A stretch of DNA of 64,000 nt from Uranotaenia lowii (GCF_029784155.1 NC_073692.1:153232334-153296333), one strand, 5' to 3'; shown: positions 11,156-22,785, counted from the first letter of the stretch. Made by a program: numbers and translations. The notes: generated by a model not told the origin, from the sequence alone.

Positions 11156-11309
11156 GAATAAAGTGTATTGGACATGGTGATCCATTTAGTTATTTTCACT
11201 AAAGATGTTCCTACGAACTTTGGCTTTACTGAAATTTATCACCTTTTAATGGAAGTTCATTTAATGTTTCACTGTTTTGTGGTAACTCTAGAAAATGTCT
11301 GAAATATCT

Positions 11310-11570
11310 CGATTTTTTCGCTCGCCGCAGTTGTGCTACACTTAGAATGTTGTTTTTCTCGCGGATGATTCATCTTTGTGATACACTTAGAAGCATAACT
11401 CAAATGTTCAATATTTTATCATTGAACTGTTTTCTGCACTATTGAACACAACACTTGCCGTAATTCAAAGAAGATAAATTTGAGGAATTTGGTTCAATGA
11501 TTTCTGAGATACAGAATGCCGAATTTCAGTGTTTCTCGGCTTAAATTTTTTAGCGGTCTTCAATGCTTTA
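11310..11570 (+). repeat. Dispersed repeat, copy 1 (partner at 45375)
   Basis: Aligns in the same orientation with 45375-45620. Shared blocks are CGCCGCA, TTAGAAGC(A/G)TAACTCAAATG, ATTGAACACAACACTT, AATTTGGT and a tail reading TTTC(A/G)(G/A)TGTTTCT. Non-coding. It lies immediately left of the palindromic satellite and might be part of the same composite repeat. Confidence 0.6.
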
Positions 11571-11635
11571 AGACAGTTACGAGAGCTTTCTTAGAGTTCT
11601 AATCAAGCACATACTATTCTGTTTGCTTTGAAATA

Positions 11636-12285
11636 CAAGATGGCGGTTTCCGCTGAACTTTGAAATGCTGTTGATCACTGAAAATCAAATGAAACCCCCA
11701 CAATATGAGTATTGAGAAAAAGAACTAAACTAGTAGAAGTCAAATTTCGCTACTCGACGCCATAAAGAAATCCAAGATGGCGACTTCTACTGGACTTTCA
11801 ATCGCTGGAAATGACTAAAAACCGCATGAAACTCCCACAATATGGGTATTGGCTAAAGGGCTAAACTAAAAGTAAAATTTCGCTATCAGACGCCATCTAA
11901 ATTCAACATGGCGGCTTACGCTGAACATAAAAATAATTTTAATTTCTGCAAATCAAACGAAAATCCCACAATATTAGTATTGGGTGGAAGGAATAACTAG
12001 AAGAAGTCGATTTTGGCTACCTGAAGCCATCATTAATCCAAGATTGCGGTTTTCGCTTTTCTTTTCAAAGCTATAAATTACTGAAAATCTAAACTTCCAC
12101 AATAAGAGGTATGATGATGAAAATTCTAAACGAGTAGAATTCAAATTTCGCTATCTGACGGCATCTTGATATCCAAGATGGCGGCTTTCGCTGAACTTTA
12201 AATGCTGTAAATGACTAAAAAATCGCATTAAACCGTAACTATATGGGTACTGGGTGAAAAGGCTAAGCTAAGCCATCTTGGCTTT
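11636..12285 (+). repeat. Satellite, left arm: five ~134-bp units with CAAGATGGCGGCTTTCGCTG
   Basis: Units start at about 11636, 11772, 11904, 12040 and 12174 (spacings 136, 132, 136, 134). Each runs through a fixed order of words: CAAGATGGCGGC, CGCTGAACTTT, a CACTGAAAATC / GACTAAAA block, CCCACAATATGGGTATTGGG, AGTAGAAGTCAAATTTCGCTA and ACGCCATC. The units differ by perhaps 20-30%, so the array is old. No coding capacity. Confidence 0.85.
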
Positions 12286-13735
12286 CAAGATGGCGTCGGA
12301 CAACGAAATTCAACTTCTAATCGTGTAGCGCTTTCACCCAATATCCTGTATTGTGGATAATACATCCACATACATCCTCATGAGATTTTCAGTAATTTAC
12401 AGCTTTGAAAAGAATAGCGAAAGCCGTCATCTTCATATGTTTGGGAATCAGCTGATTGTTGTGTTTTTTTTTGGGGAATTCCGGCCTGCAGACTTTGTTT
12501 TTTAGATCGAAAACGATTTTTGTTTTATGTAGGGTAAAACTGTACAAGACGCACCAGCGGGGTAAGATGGCCGATGCCATTATTTCTCAAATATACACTA
12601 ACCAACGGCTTCGAATGATGTTTTTCTTCATTTATATTGCAGCAAACAAGCTTTTTCATCATTCAATAGATGAAAAGTTCACAAAAACTACTTCAGTTCT
12701 TAGAAACAGAAGAATTAATGGAATCAGCGTGAAACTTGTTATTTTTCATGAGTAACATATAAGGTTTTATGGTAGAACAGCCTGCGCAATCTGTTAAAAC
12801 TACAGCTTATCATTTATCCACTCATGTGCACTTTCGGAAGACTATAAAATTATTGTTGTATTTTATTAACTTCCTACAAAATTTTATCAAAAATTGTTCA
12901 TAAGAAAATTGGGGCAGAATGCCCAAAAGACCATCGGCCGCCATGTTTGCCGCGATATCACTATATCAGTCAAAAAAGTTGAATTTCGTTGCCTACTTGA
13001 AGGCGTTTTATATATAAGGATATTGAAAAGTGTATTTTGAAAAGCGAAATTTTGGCGGAGTTTAGCAATACTAAATGATTTTAAGCCAAAGAATGGTTAG
13101 TTTACAAAAATACGATGAACATGTAATCAAACATTTGATATTTCAAATATTACATTCCGTATAATCATTGTTCCATTTCTTACCACCCTTCATGTTTGGT
13201 GCGTTCTGCCCACTAGTTTTGGCGTTCTACCCCGCGGTTTGTTTTCTGGCTGTTTTTGTTTTTTTCAAAAATACAGTCAAAATCGTGTTTTTATCATATT
13301 TTTTTCTTTTCGATAATACGTAAATCTGATCCCTGAATCGTCGTCAACTTTCAATTTGGTTCTTAAATGATTGGTATCGCTGTAAAAAGCAATTATGCTT
13401 AACTGGTGCGTCCTGTACAGTTTTCCCCTATTCAACGTTTCAATCCGTTTTGGATCTGCTTCAGGGACTAAAAAGTGTCGTTTTTGCTCTTAAATAGACT
13501 GCAAGCCGAAATTTCCCAAAAAAAAGCCGCCATATTGGATTGATGCTGAAATCTGACTTCTTCTAGTTTAATCCTTTCACTAAATACCCATAATGTGGAG
13601 GTTTCATGCGGATTTCAGAGGTTAAAATCATTTTAAAGTTCAGTGAAAGCCGCCATCTTGGATTTCGAGATGTTGTCTTATAGAGGAATTCGACTTTAAC
13701 TGATCAAGTCATTTTATTCAATGACCATATTGTGG
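12268..13735 (-). repeat. Satellite, inverted right arm, interrupted by a TA-flanked element
   Basis: A palindrome at 12268-12294 (GCCATCTTGG...CAAGATGGC) marks the turn-over. From there the same unit runs in reverse complement: one copy at about 12290-12430, then 13510-13650 (AAAGCCGCCAT...; GCCGCCATCTTGGATTTC) and a partial copy to 13735. The interruption includes the element at 12532-13428. The array stops abruptly where BEL/Pao integrase sequence starts at about 13738. Confidence 0.75.
12532..13428. mobile_element. 897-bp TA-flanked inverted-repeat element
   Basis: The inverted ends are 26 bp with two mismatches: GGGTAAAACTGTACAAGACG... from 12532 and its counterpart ending ...CTGTACAGTTTTCCCC at 13428. 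A TA dinucleotide flanks each side (12530-12531, 13429-13430). Inside, the words GGGGTAAGATGGCC, GGGGCAGAATGCCC and GGCGTTCTACCCCG are subterminal variants of one motif in both orientations. TA targets suggest mobilisation by a Tc1/mariner-type transposase. No transposase is encoded. Confidence 0.75.
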
Positions 13736-13737
13736 GA

Positions 13738-15700
13738 ATTGTCCGCTCCACGGTAGTTAGTTTCGTTGTCGGAATGGATCTCAATAGGAGCTTCTCATCT
13801 TCTTATGAATCTGCGGATTCCCATGATGCAGGATTCTGTGCTCAGCCAGTAGACCACTTCATCGTGAACGACTCTGATGGTCATGCAGATGGTAAGGGCA
13901 ATCCACCGCTTGACCGAACTTCTTCCCACCTTCACCAACACCGGGCCAAAGAGATCTAAACCCACGAAACTGAAGGGGCGTACGTAGGAGGCAAGCCTTG
14001 CCTCGAGTAGGGGTGCCATCTTGGGAATCTTCGACATCGACTTGTAGATCTTGCACCACTTTCATTTACGGATGACTCTCTGCACAGTTGGGCGGATCTG
14101 ACTGATGTGGAAATATTGCCGTAGCTAATTAACAACGGTTTCGAAGTTGGCGTGTAGATACTTCTGGTGATAATAGTGGACTATGAGTTCTGTCACAGGA
14201 TGATCTTTGTCGAGGATTACCGGAAATTTAGCACCAGTGGAAATATTTTTCGCCGATCCGACTCGTCCGTCTATACGGAGTACGCCCCGTTCATCAAGGT
14301 ACTTGTAGAGTTTGCTTGATTTGGGTATAGCAGATTGGCATCTAGTTGGAAGAACTTGAATGGCTTTTAGTAGAGTCGGTGATGTTGGTTGTTGACAATA
14401 TTTCACTTACACGACACGCTACAAACTGCGAATATCGCTGGGGGTCGGACTGAATCCACGAAAGAACGGTACTTGATTCGGTCCAGAATATTACACGTTG
14501 GGGAATAACTGTATGGCCTTCCATCACGCACTTCTTAAGACGTGTTCCAAGCACTGCGGCTATCAGCTCCAAACGAGGAATCGAAGAATATTTGAACGGC
14601 GCTACTTTAGTTTTGGCTGATATTAAGTTGCACTTGAATTACTCTATACACCAAATGCGGAAGTAAGCTACTGCGGCATAAGAGTCTTCGCTGGCATCTA
14701 CGCAGATGTATAGTTCCAAATTCTAATAATGACTGGTTCGGATTTCAGAAAAGTAACAACGAGGAGTACGCAAGCTTTCGACCTTCGGAAAATACTCAAT
14801 CTATTTCTGCCACTTCTCTTAGGAATTTTCGTCGATTTTCTCATCCCAAGATGTTCTGAATTGCTGAGGACTTTTCCGTAAACGACGAATGCTGCCAAGA
14901 GACCCAGGGGGTTGAAAAAGGACATACGGCACCTTAGTAATTGTCGCTTTGTTTAAGGTGTTTTCGTAGCAATGACTTCATTTATTTCGGATGGTAGAAC
15001 TGTGGAGTAGCTAAATTATCTTCCTGGGGCAACCAATGCATGCCGAGAACACGTTCGAAGCCATGAGAGCTCTCTATGCTCAGATCTTTTAGTTGTGATG
15101 TGGTTCCACCATCTAAATTCTGTAGGACTTTCTGTTTATTAGATCTCAAGTCACGTAAATTGAACCCGCTTTTTGCGTGGATCATTTTAACTTCCAGCGC
15201 AACCTTTGCCGCTTTTAGTTCCGTCTCGAAACTGTCAAAGTGACATAGTGACACATAGTTACACTTAACTATGGCTTCAACCGCGCCCGTGGATAGACCT
15301 TCTCGAACTCATGCGCGTTTCTATTTTTGATATATTGCGCTGTAGCCGAGGAACAGGTAGAACCAAATGTTGCTACGTCCATCACATAGACATCTGGTGG
15401 TTCTTGAGGGTCTGTACGCCCGGGAACTGCGAACTGAAGGAAACGGAAAAGCACATGAGGCAACGTTGTTAATTCGTCATGTCCTTTAAGCAGCATTTTA
15501 TTCAGCGATATTTAAACAACGATAGCAGACGCATCCCAGATTAGACGTAGGTACTTTTGATGGCTTTTTAGGATTGGTAACAACTCCGAGTGGTAAATAT
15601 TTACAACACACGTCGCGGATCAGAGTTCAGGAGTTCTTGGTCTGAGCGTATGACATCGGATATGAATCTGGAAGTTCGAAATCATCACCTCGCATAATAG
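13738..15700 (-). pseudogene. BEL/Pao retrotransposon pol remnant (RT, RNase H, integrase)
   Basis: Read on the minus strand, the order is canonical. Reverse transcriptase pieces come first (15700-15270: YLPLGVVTNPKKPSK, LLKGHDELTTLPHVL, then RTDPQEPPDVYVMDVATFG). The connection region follows (15250-14985: SSHGFERVLGMHWLPQEDN; 14920-14880: MSFFNPLGLLAAFVVYGKVL). RNase H is next (14572-14400: ELIAAVLGTRLKKCV, RVIFWTESSTVLSWIQSD). Then the integrase zinc-binding part (14400-14125: DKDHPVTELIVHYYHQKYLH) and the integrase core (14040-13740: SFVGLDLFGPVLV, EIHSDN). Two of the three integrase acidic residues can be seen. The third lies beyond the truncation at 13738. The RT segment with the first catalytic aspartate is deleted, and I could not find the YVDD box. 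Multiple frameshifts. Dead copy. Confidence 0.85.
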
Positions 15701-17560
15701 CCCAATTTGGAATGTATTCCCTACTCTGAACGACGTATCTTGCATAGTTTTTGGTGTTCGCTTCCCAGCTTACATGAACTCGTAATAGAAATGATAACAT
15801 AATTCGTTTACATTGAGATTTTTCGTGTATATCGAGTAAATATTTGTTCTGACTGATTTTCAAAAATCACTTTCAAGCATGAATGTACAACCTGTCTAAA
15901 CATTTTTGAATGGTTATTTGGTATTTAACATCCATCGCATGAACTTATTAAATGGAATAAAAAAATAGAAAAGTTTCATTATGCATGCAAACGACAAAGT
16001 TTTAGATGGTTTACTTACTAACTTGATCGGCAGTTGAAAAGCTATCGATCCAACGTTTTAAAGGAATGGCTGTAAATTCTTTATCTTTTGTTTGCATTTT
16101 ACTATGCAAACTTTATCCAACTTGATGAACTATAATTATCAACAAGAAAAATACAAATTTTCTTCATATATTTAAAAGAGGTATTTATAACATAGGTACG
16201 TCTATCAAATTTACTTTTTCCGAGATGCACATAGTTATGACTTATTTGGAGGCGTCTTTGGTATTTTCTTCTATGGGCTTTTTGTTTATTAAAGTTTTAA
16301 CTTTGGAAGAAAAATAGAAATCCTTGGAAAAAAAATTGTAGACCTAAAGGCCACGCAACGTATCTAGGAAAAATGAAGAAACCTTAATTGATTTGAGGAT
16401 AACAAATTGATTCAAAATTTTTAGCTTTTTTTATAAAGGTGTGTTGGTTTATCAGTTACTATTGATTAATTTTCTAGAAACTAAGGAATTTGAGCATTTC
16501 CAAGCGCCCAAATATTAGAATTCAGAACACCAGACACATAAAAATTTGTTTTGAATCGTAGGAAACAAAAATGAGGCTTGCTGTCTAAGTTATAAACAGT
16601 ACTCAAAAACAACCATTAAATGATTGATTGAATGATTGTATGATTTGAACTGATGAAAACACTCATTTGAGCCTTAGGATTCAAACCATTCAAACTCTAG
16701 CCAACTATTTTATATGAATCGATTTTTACAGTCACTTTTTTTTGAGTAAAATGTAAAACTAGTTAATAAATTAAAATGAGTGAGAAAATTGGAGCGTGTG
16801 AAACGAAAATTTTTATGTCAACAACAATTTTCGACCACATGGCGACGAAAATTCAAAACATTATCAGGGATGCCAATTTGATTAAAAAATTTCTTTTATC
16901 CTTAGAAATCTTAGGCCACAATTTGATTTACATTACTTTGAATTCCTCTAAAAAAACGCTATCTAGTGTAACGATACCAAATTGGCCGGTTTTATTTACA
17001 AGCTTACGCGGATTTTAAAAGACAAAAAAAATAGGAAAGCGAGGTTTGGGGTGGTATGGATTTTGAGGAAAAAAGCTCGGTTTTTCCAGGATATATCCAC
17101 AATTTTGGCGAAATCAAAACCAAAAGCTCCAATAAAACTAACGATTTATGATTTTTGCGTCAAATAACAATTTTTTCTTAATCAAATTGAACTTATGACC
17201 ATCTTATAAAATTATAAATAAGATCAATGCCCCTGAGGTGTTTCTTCATGTTCACTCCTGAAACTGATCAGCCCGGTTTTTAATCCTTAAATTTTAAGTT
17301 CCAATGCGTGGATTTTGCAAAGATTTCTAGTTAAAATGACCGGGTTTGTTCGGCCTTTTTTCTGGAAAGGATAATCATGTGACATTTTGAATTTTGTTAC
17401 TATCTTAAATATATCCAACAACCCTTTTTGTTCACATCCAATCAAATTCCAATTCCAATCGAAAATATAAATCCCTCTAAAAATTAACTTAATTATGATA
17501 TTGGTTTCATTTTAGGAAATTTAGTTGCATAAAACTGAAAGTAGTTTTTAAAAAACACCT
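15701..17560. other. AT-rich DNA between retrotransposon fragments, no gene seen
   Basis: 15701-15865 may still be BEL/Pao leader or pol sequence (the frame ends ...DDFELPDSYP). The rest is AT-rich with no recognisable protein. The open stretches at 16776-17160 have biased composition and no known motif. Confidence 0.4.
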
Positions 17561-17867
17561 GGCACCCCTGTTGAGTAACGGGGCAGTTCGTTTTATTTCC
17601 GTTCACTGAGCAATCAGCACCATCTAGTGGCTATATGCTGAGTAATATTTGAACGAAATACTAACGTATTTGAATTCAAATCCTTACACACGTTTTGGGC
17701 TCATTTTTGTTCTGGGCCAGACCTCTGTTCTCTGTGGTATAACCATTTTTGGAATCTAGTCTTTATAGCTATATTGCCTCCACTTTAGTAGCTTTATGCT
17801 ATTTTGGTAAGTTTGATACGATTATTTCTTCTGGTGGGTATAATAGTTTTCATAACACCTTCAATCA

Positions 17868-18402
17868 ATTTATTTTTATTTATTTTGTATTCCGTCGCAC
17901 GACATAACGTGATGAGCAATATCCCTCCAATTCTCTCGGTCCATGGCAATCGTTCTCCAACTTCTTGGACATCCAACATACGCCAGATCACGCTCCATTT
18001 GGTTCAACCACCTCGCCGTAGAGTTCCGCGAGCACGTGGTTCATCCTTCGCCTCCACATTCCGTTCTTCTGCACGCCACCAAAGATGGTACTCAGAGGAT
18101 GCGCAGGTCCTCTTCGAGCAGTATCCACGTCTCGTGCCCCTAGAGGTCAACCGGTCTAATGAGCGTTGTGTACAGGTTACACTTTGTGCGGGGGCTAAGT
18201 CTTCTCGACCGCTCGGGCTCGGTCGGTCTTGGATCCACAGACCAGCATAAACTTCGTCTTGGACGTATTAATCATTAACTCAATCCTTCCTGCTTCGCGT
18301 TTTAGTTTGCAATAGTTTGCAATAGAACTCCTCCACCGCTGCAGATGATCTGCCGACTATATCAATGTCGTCGGCAAAGCAAATAAGTTGACTGGATCAG
18401 TT
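17868..18402 (-). pseudogene. RTE-like LINE, 3' end of reverse transcriptase ORF and tail
   Basis: On the minus strand, RT motif C is readable as QLICFADDIDIVGRSS (about 18399-18350). It is followed by the palm/thumb continuation (REAGRIELMINTSKTKFMLV, 18300-18245), a GHETW-type block, and the typical 3' segment EYHLWWRAERN and VGERLPWTERIGGI. The frame ends in a TAAATAAAAATAAA-type tail at about 17870. The catalytic FADD is intact but the frame is shifted several times, including a direct duplication of TTTGCAATAG at 18305-18324. The fragment is 5'-truncated at about 18402, as is usual for LINEs. Assignment to the RTE-like group rests on the motif context and is moderately sure. Confidence 0.75.
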
Positions 18403-19179
18403 GAGAATCGTGCCCAGCATTTTGCCTACCGCTCATCGAATAACACCTTCTAGCGCCACCAATCCAGTCACGCTGGAAACTTGCAGATCAATCACCTTCG
18501 ATTCTCGTTCTGTTCGTGAGACTTTACCAGTCCCATTGGAGACACAGTTCTCGCGGGATACCTTTAATGCCAATCTTCTTCGAATTGCCATTGCCGTGAA
18601 CCGTACTAGATAGAATGCGGAAATGAAAACGAAGCTTCTTGAGCACTATGAGAGATTAGAGATGTTGAAACTTACGGTTTCCTCCGGCGTCCGGAACAGC
18701 AGCAGACTTCTGCTATCACGATCAGAACCAAAACATTGTTTGTTTTGGTTCCTCTTGCTATGTCCAATTCGCAATCGAGAACAATAGATCAATGATCGCT
18801 GTTGATAGGTGATGATTATAAACATGGTACAAATGTTTACATCATCACACGGTTAAGCGAGACTACTCTAATTGGGTTTGTGGTAACACAACATTGTTGT
18901 CAGATATTCTGAGTAAGAGTATCAATGTACTCATTCAGAAATGAGTACTTGGCGAGATGATAAGTGGAGATTGAGACAATTGCAATCGCTAATGAATTGT
19001 GTTGTTATTATATGACTAGACTGACGAAACATGAAAAAAAAACTCTATTCCTCCACTGAAACCTGCGTTTTCTACAAAAGAAATTTTCGCTTGCGACTGG
19101 ATGTCATGGCAAATTTTCTAGCTGCTACTGGTTTGGTTGAATGGAGAAATCGATGATGTCGATTAGTACGATGATTCCA
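18403..19179. other. Unassigned DNA between LINE fragment and BEL/Pao gag
   Basis: More balanced composition than the flanks. It holds a hairpin at 18727-18752 (AACCAAAACA / TGTTTTGGTT). It may contain BEL/Pao internal or LTR sequence, given the gag remnant just to the right, but no paired LTR is visible in the window. Confidence 0.3.
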
Positions 19180-19975
19180 CAGTGACTACTGCGTCGGCAA
19201 GATCTTCTTCCGTCCATCAGACAGATCCTCTAGATGTTGTGTTGTTGAACACAACAAATTCCACCTTTCGTCTACATCGAATGACTTGAATTTACTGCAG
19301 AAAGTACTGCAGTCTGGTGATCTCGAGAACAGGCGGGACCCTTCTTCTTCTCGGTCGTATGCTTGTCAACTTCTCTGGGAGCCTCGGTGTGTATATTAAC
19401 TATTCACTGCATCCCGCTTGGACTTGTACTTCTCCTCCTTCACCTGAGACGCACTGTAACGCGTCACTCTACTAGCAGTCTTCACCAACTTGGCCATGAA
19501 CACACCGAAGATTTCCATGTTCACTTCAACCAACTCAACACTAAAGTCGGACCACTCGAGTTGCTGCTGCGTGGGAAGACTACCGACAAGCTGCGACATC
19601 AACGTGGGACTCGACAAATGTGCTCGTTGATTCGCGGCTAATAAATGATCGCACAGGCTTTGCACTGCTATACCGAACTCCATCAGCGTTTCTAACTTGT
19701 CTGCCTTAGAAGCGGGAAGGGATCTGACCTCTTTCAACAGGGAATCAATAAGAAGCTCTGGTCGGCCGAATTAAGAACGCAGAGCGTCTATAATTTGAGG
19801 CACAGACTCGGGATGTAGAAGTTAACTGCGCAGTTACTGAGCCTTTCAAAGAGCGCTGCAAACGATCGAGATTATCAGCTGGGTAGTATTTGTGAAAATG
19901 CTGAAAAATAACGGCCATTTTCTTCTGTCCGATCGGGGTACGAATACAAGTGTTTCGATCCATCCATGTGTCATT
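19180..19975 (-). pseudogene. BEL/Pao gag remnant
   Basis: On the minus strand, from 19963, the BEL-type gag core is readable: NLDRLQRSLKGSVTAQL, then KEVRSLPASKADKLETLMEF, VQSLCDHLLAANQRAHLSSP and SQLVGSLPTQQQLEWSDF, down to about 19396. It continues toward a region with scattered Cys/His residues (19330-19190) that may be the decayed zinc-knuckle part. Several frameshifts and stops. Orientation and order match the pol remnant at 13738-15700, so both may come from one element later broken by deletion and insertion of the LINE fragment. Confidence 0.8.
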
Positions 19976-20690
19976 GTATAGATCAATGCAAAATCGTCCT
20001 ACTGATTTAGCTTCTTCTAGGCAACAATACGGTGCGGGACAAATGGTCTTTCACGGCAAGAAGTTTTCTCATAACACCCTTTTGGCTCATTTTTCAACAC
20101 CTTTCATGCTTCCTAATCTAATCTATCCGTCTATAATTATCATTACTTTCATTTGTTATTCTTCCTATAAGAATGTATACTTTACCGAAATGCCATTAAT
20201 CATTCAATTTAAATGCAATTGTGTTAAATCAGTATTAAAAATCAAAATCTTTGTTTGAATGTTGTACAAAATTCAAAGGAGGACCAGAAACACCAAAACC
20301 TAACACAGAAGTCGCCGCCCATGTTCTGAAATGATGTGCATCTTCGAGGCGCGCGTGTACTTTGGCGTCGCGACGTCGCCCTCTGCTGGTCTGTTGGTCA
20401 TATCACATGGTGTGTATCTGGCTTGCATTAGCAGTTGAATGGGTACCGTGAGCTAAAGCACGTACCTTCAGGATGGACTTTTATATTTCTAGGTTGTTTT
20501 ATAGCTTTACTGACATCACTGAGATAATGTTACTCTCAAATTATTTAAATCTCCGTTTTCATGACAATTGTTTATGAAAATATGCAGAATGCGAGGGTTA
20601 CGTTCTATAAATAATTTTTAAAGTTATTTTTCAAAAGCACTATCCTTAATGGATATCACTTTTTCCATGTTTCAAAGTGTCATTGAATGT
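19976..20690. other. Intergenic DNA with a CTCF-like motif
   Basis: No gene. The 20320-20410 block is GC-rich. Its complement holds CCAGCAGAGGGCGA (20389-20376), which fits the core consensus of the insulator protein CTCF at 13 of 14 positions. Confidence 0.4.
20376..20389 (-). promoter_or_regulatory. CTCF-like site
   Basis: CCAGCAGAGGGCGA compared with the general CTCF core CCASYAGRKGGCRS. Only the last position disagrees. It lies in a local GC-rich patch between transposon remnants and single-copy-looking DNA, a sensible place for an insulator. A single motif match is weak evidence. Confidence 0.3.
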
Positions 20691-20699
20691 GGCCAACTC

Positions 20700-21500
20700 C
20701 AATCATCCAGAAGTCAACTTACATTTGGGTTTGAATAGCCCCAACAGACCCACCCATTTCTTGCCGAACATATTTATTCATTGAACAATCTTTTGCATCG
20801 GCTTGGTTTGTTGGCCTGGTGCTGTTTCTGTGTCGGTGTGCTGTGGGCATTTGACGGTGGGTGGTGTGGGAAAAAACGCCACTGGCACGGCTGGTTTCGG
20901 TTCACTTGGCAATACCTTCTTGGCTCCTGCTGCTGCTGCTTCTTCTGTCCCTTCCCAGAAAATGATCTCGCACCAGGCAAGGCTCGGGTCATCGGCAAAG
21001 AGAATGAATAAAAAAACCTCCAAGACCAAGGAGTGCGATGGCGGGGAAAAACCTATAAACGTCACTGACAAAGATAACTGGGCTATCGCCGCTACATCGC
21101 CAATAGGAAAATGTGGAGTCAAAGTAGAACCTTGAAGAGCAAATGGAGGAGGAGGAGAAGGAGCTAGGTGGAAGAGCAAAGAAGAAGAAGATGCCGCATG
21201 TTATGACGCAGCGAGCGAGAGAGATAGAGTGAGAGAGAGAGATAGTGGAGTGGTGAAAATGCAATAAAAGATCGCATACATAACTCTGGGACTTGTGTGA
21301 CTGCGGAAAATGGAAATGTTGGCAGGCAGCTTGCCACATTGCTTGCTGATATTGAAGAGAATTCTTTTCACACCCATGCTGTTCCATTCATTCGATCCAT
21401 CGATTTCGAACATCGGCTGCTGGCTGATTGAACAGAACCGGCGCGCGTGTGTATTTCTGGGTCAAACAACCTGCACCATCGCCGCGGTTCCAATTTGAGT
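20700..21500. other. GC-richer island with (GA)n microsatellite, no gene assigned
   Basis: Open on both strands in several frames, but no predicted peptide is recognisable. It contains CTGCTGCTG (20928-20940) and GAGA-rich sequence (21140-21250, with GAGAGAGAGATAG repeats). This resembles single-copy promoter-proximal or intronic DNA in flies. GAGA-type runs often bind GAGA factor, which is inference here. Confidence 0.3.
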
Positions 21501-21984
21501 GATATAACGCCAGAAAAAAAAACATTGCGGTTAGATATGTGCAGATTCACGCAGTTAAAGGTTTTAATCACACACTTTTATGATTTTAGTTGGTTTATTT
21601 GTACATGAATCACTTTATTCGGAGACTTCGACAGTTTTTAGTCGAATCAATCCGTGAATTTGAATTAAAAAAACATATATCTAAAAACAAAAATTGATTA
21701 TTAAAGAATTCAAGAACTCAGATGGGATCCTTCGTCTAAATTTTTCTCTTGCGTCGTATCCGAATTGGCGCAAAGCTTTGCTCAAACATGATTTGAGCAG
21801 TTTTAAGAAATTGACATTGTAAAGTTTGGATCTTGTTTTGGAGGTAAAATTAAATCCGGAATTTTGGAATTTCTCTTTTAAGCTGTGAAAAAAGTAAAGT
21901 GTACTTGAAGAAAATTTAATTTATTGGAATTAAAAGTATAAATATTGTCCATTGTAGGAAAAAAAAGATAGTAAAATCTGTCCA

Positions 21985-22785
21985 TAATCGGCTGCTCGCC
22001 GAAGCTTCCGTTTGATGTCGAAGCAGGAGCGTTGTACGGCCTTCAGGTCAACTTCGTGAATACATCTCTTGATTCTACCAACCAGCAGTTCTTGGCTCTC
22101 CAATTGTTTTTGTACACCAATGAGCTCAAAGCTTCGTAAAAACTTTCAATTGGGCGACACTGAGGCAGATTTGTCAGGTTGTGGTTCTTGGGTACAAATG
22201 GTATCGAATGGGTATTCAGTTGGTAAGGATTATGTTTTTTTTTGGCATAATTCGATGTCCATCTGCATGACGTTTGTGTAGAAATGGCATCAAAATTGTC
22301 TCAAGCATTCGTTCTAGTACGCATCTTGATTGATAGCCAAACTTTTGATTGAACTTGTATTTAATCTTCGGAGATGTAGTAGAACTATCCTTGGAATAGT
22401 ATCGATCGTTTCCGGGAATGTGCATCTTAAGTAACTTTCGTCGTCCAAAATAAAACATTTTCCGGAATAATTTTCTATCATCCAGTGGCATTGGGATTAA
22501 AGAAATTTGATCCTCAGTATTTTCCGGGGCTCTTGTCTTCTTTCGGTATATATTTCTGTGTGAGTCCTTGATATTGAAGGCACGAGGAAGAGAACGAAGT
22601 CCTTTTGCGTCCATAATTTTCTTTGCTCGCGAGTAGTTGTTGGAGATTTTAGGACATGGTAAACAGTAGAAGCCGTCACATTTTCACTTTTAAAATGCTC
22701 TACTGTATACTTTCTGCCAAGATTTTTGTGCAATTCGTAGACGCGCTCGCGAAACGCTTCTTGTTTCGAAGGCATTTTGAGCAAA
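21985..22785 (-). pseudogene. Second mariner-type (DD37E-like) transposase remnant
   Basis: Minus-strand pseudogene starting at about 22775: MPSKQEAFRERVYELHKN and YTVEHFKSENVTASTVYHVL (a helix-turn-helix). A frameshift leads into MDAKGLRSLPRAFN. The first catalytic aspartate is still readable, in another frame, as CFILDDESY (about 22462-22435). Next come PGNDRYYSKDSSTT and KYKFNQKFG, then LMPFLHKRHADG. The second catalytic aspartate region (FWPD-like) has degraded to the MPKK area near 22240. The end holds VPKNHN, TNLPQCRPIE, with the final glutamate near 22150, and reads on to about 21985. This is a different family from the copy at 1-1567, with only about one third similarity by eye. An A-rich edge at about 22895-22915 may be the left terminus. 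Confidence 0.8.

Noticed and set aside
16776..17160. Two overlapping plus-strand ORFs of 80 and 61 codons
   Set aside because: AT-driven composition, no recognisable motif, in a region between transposon fragments.
20773..21179. Overlapping ORFs of 74-133 codons on both strands
   Set aside because: No motif or family similarity, with compositional bias from CTG and GA repeats. Treated as a GC-rich non-coding island.
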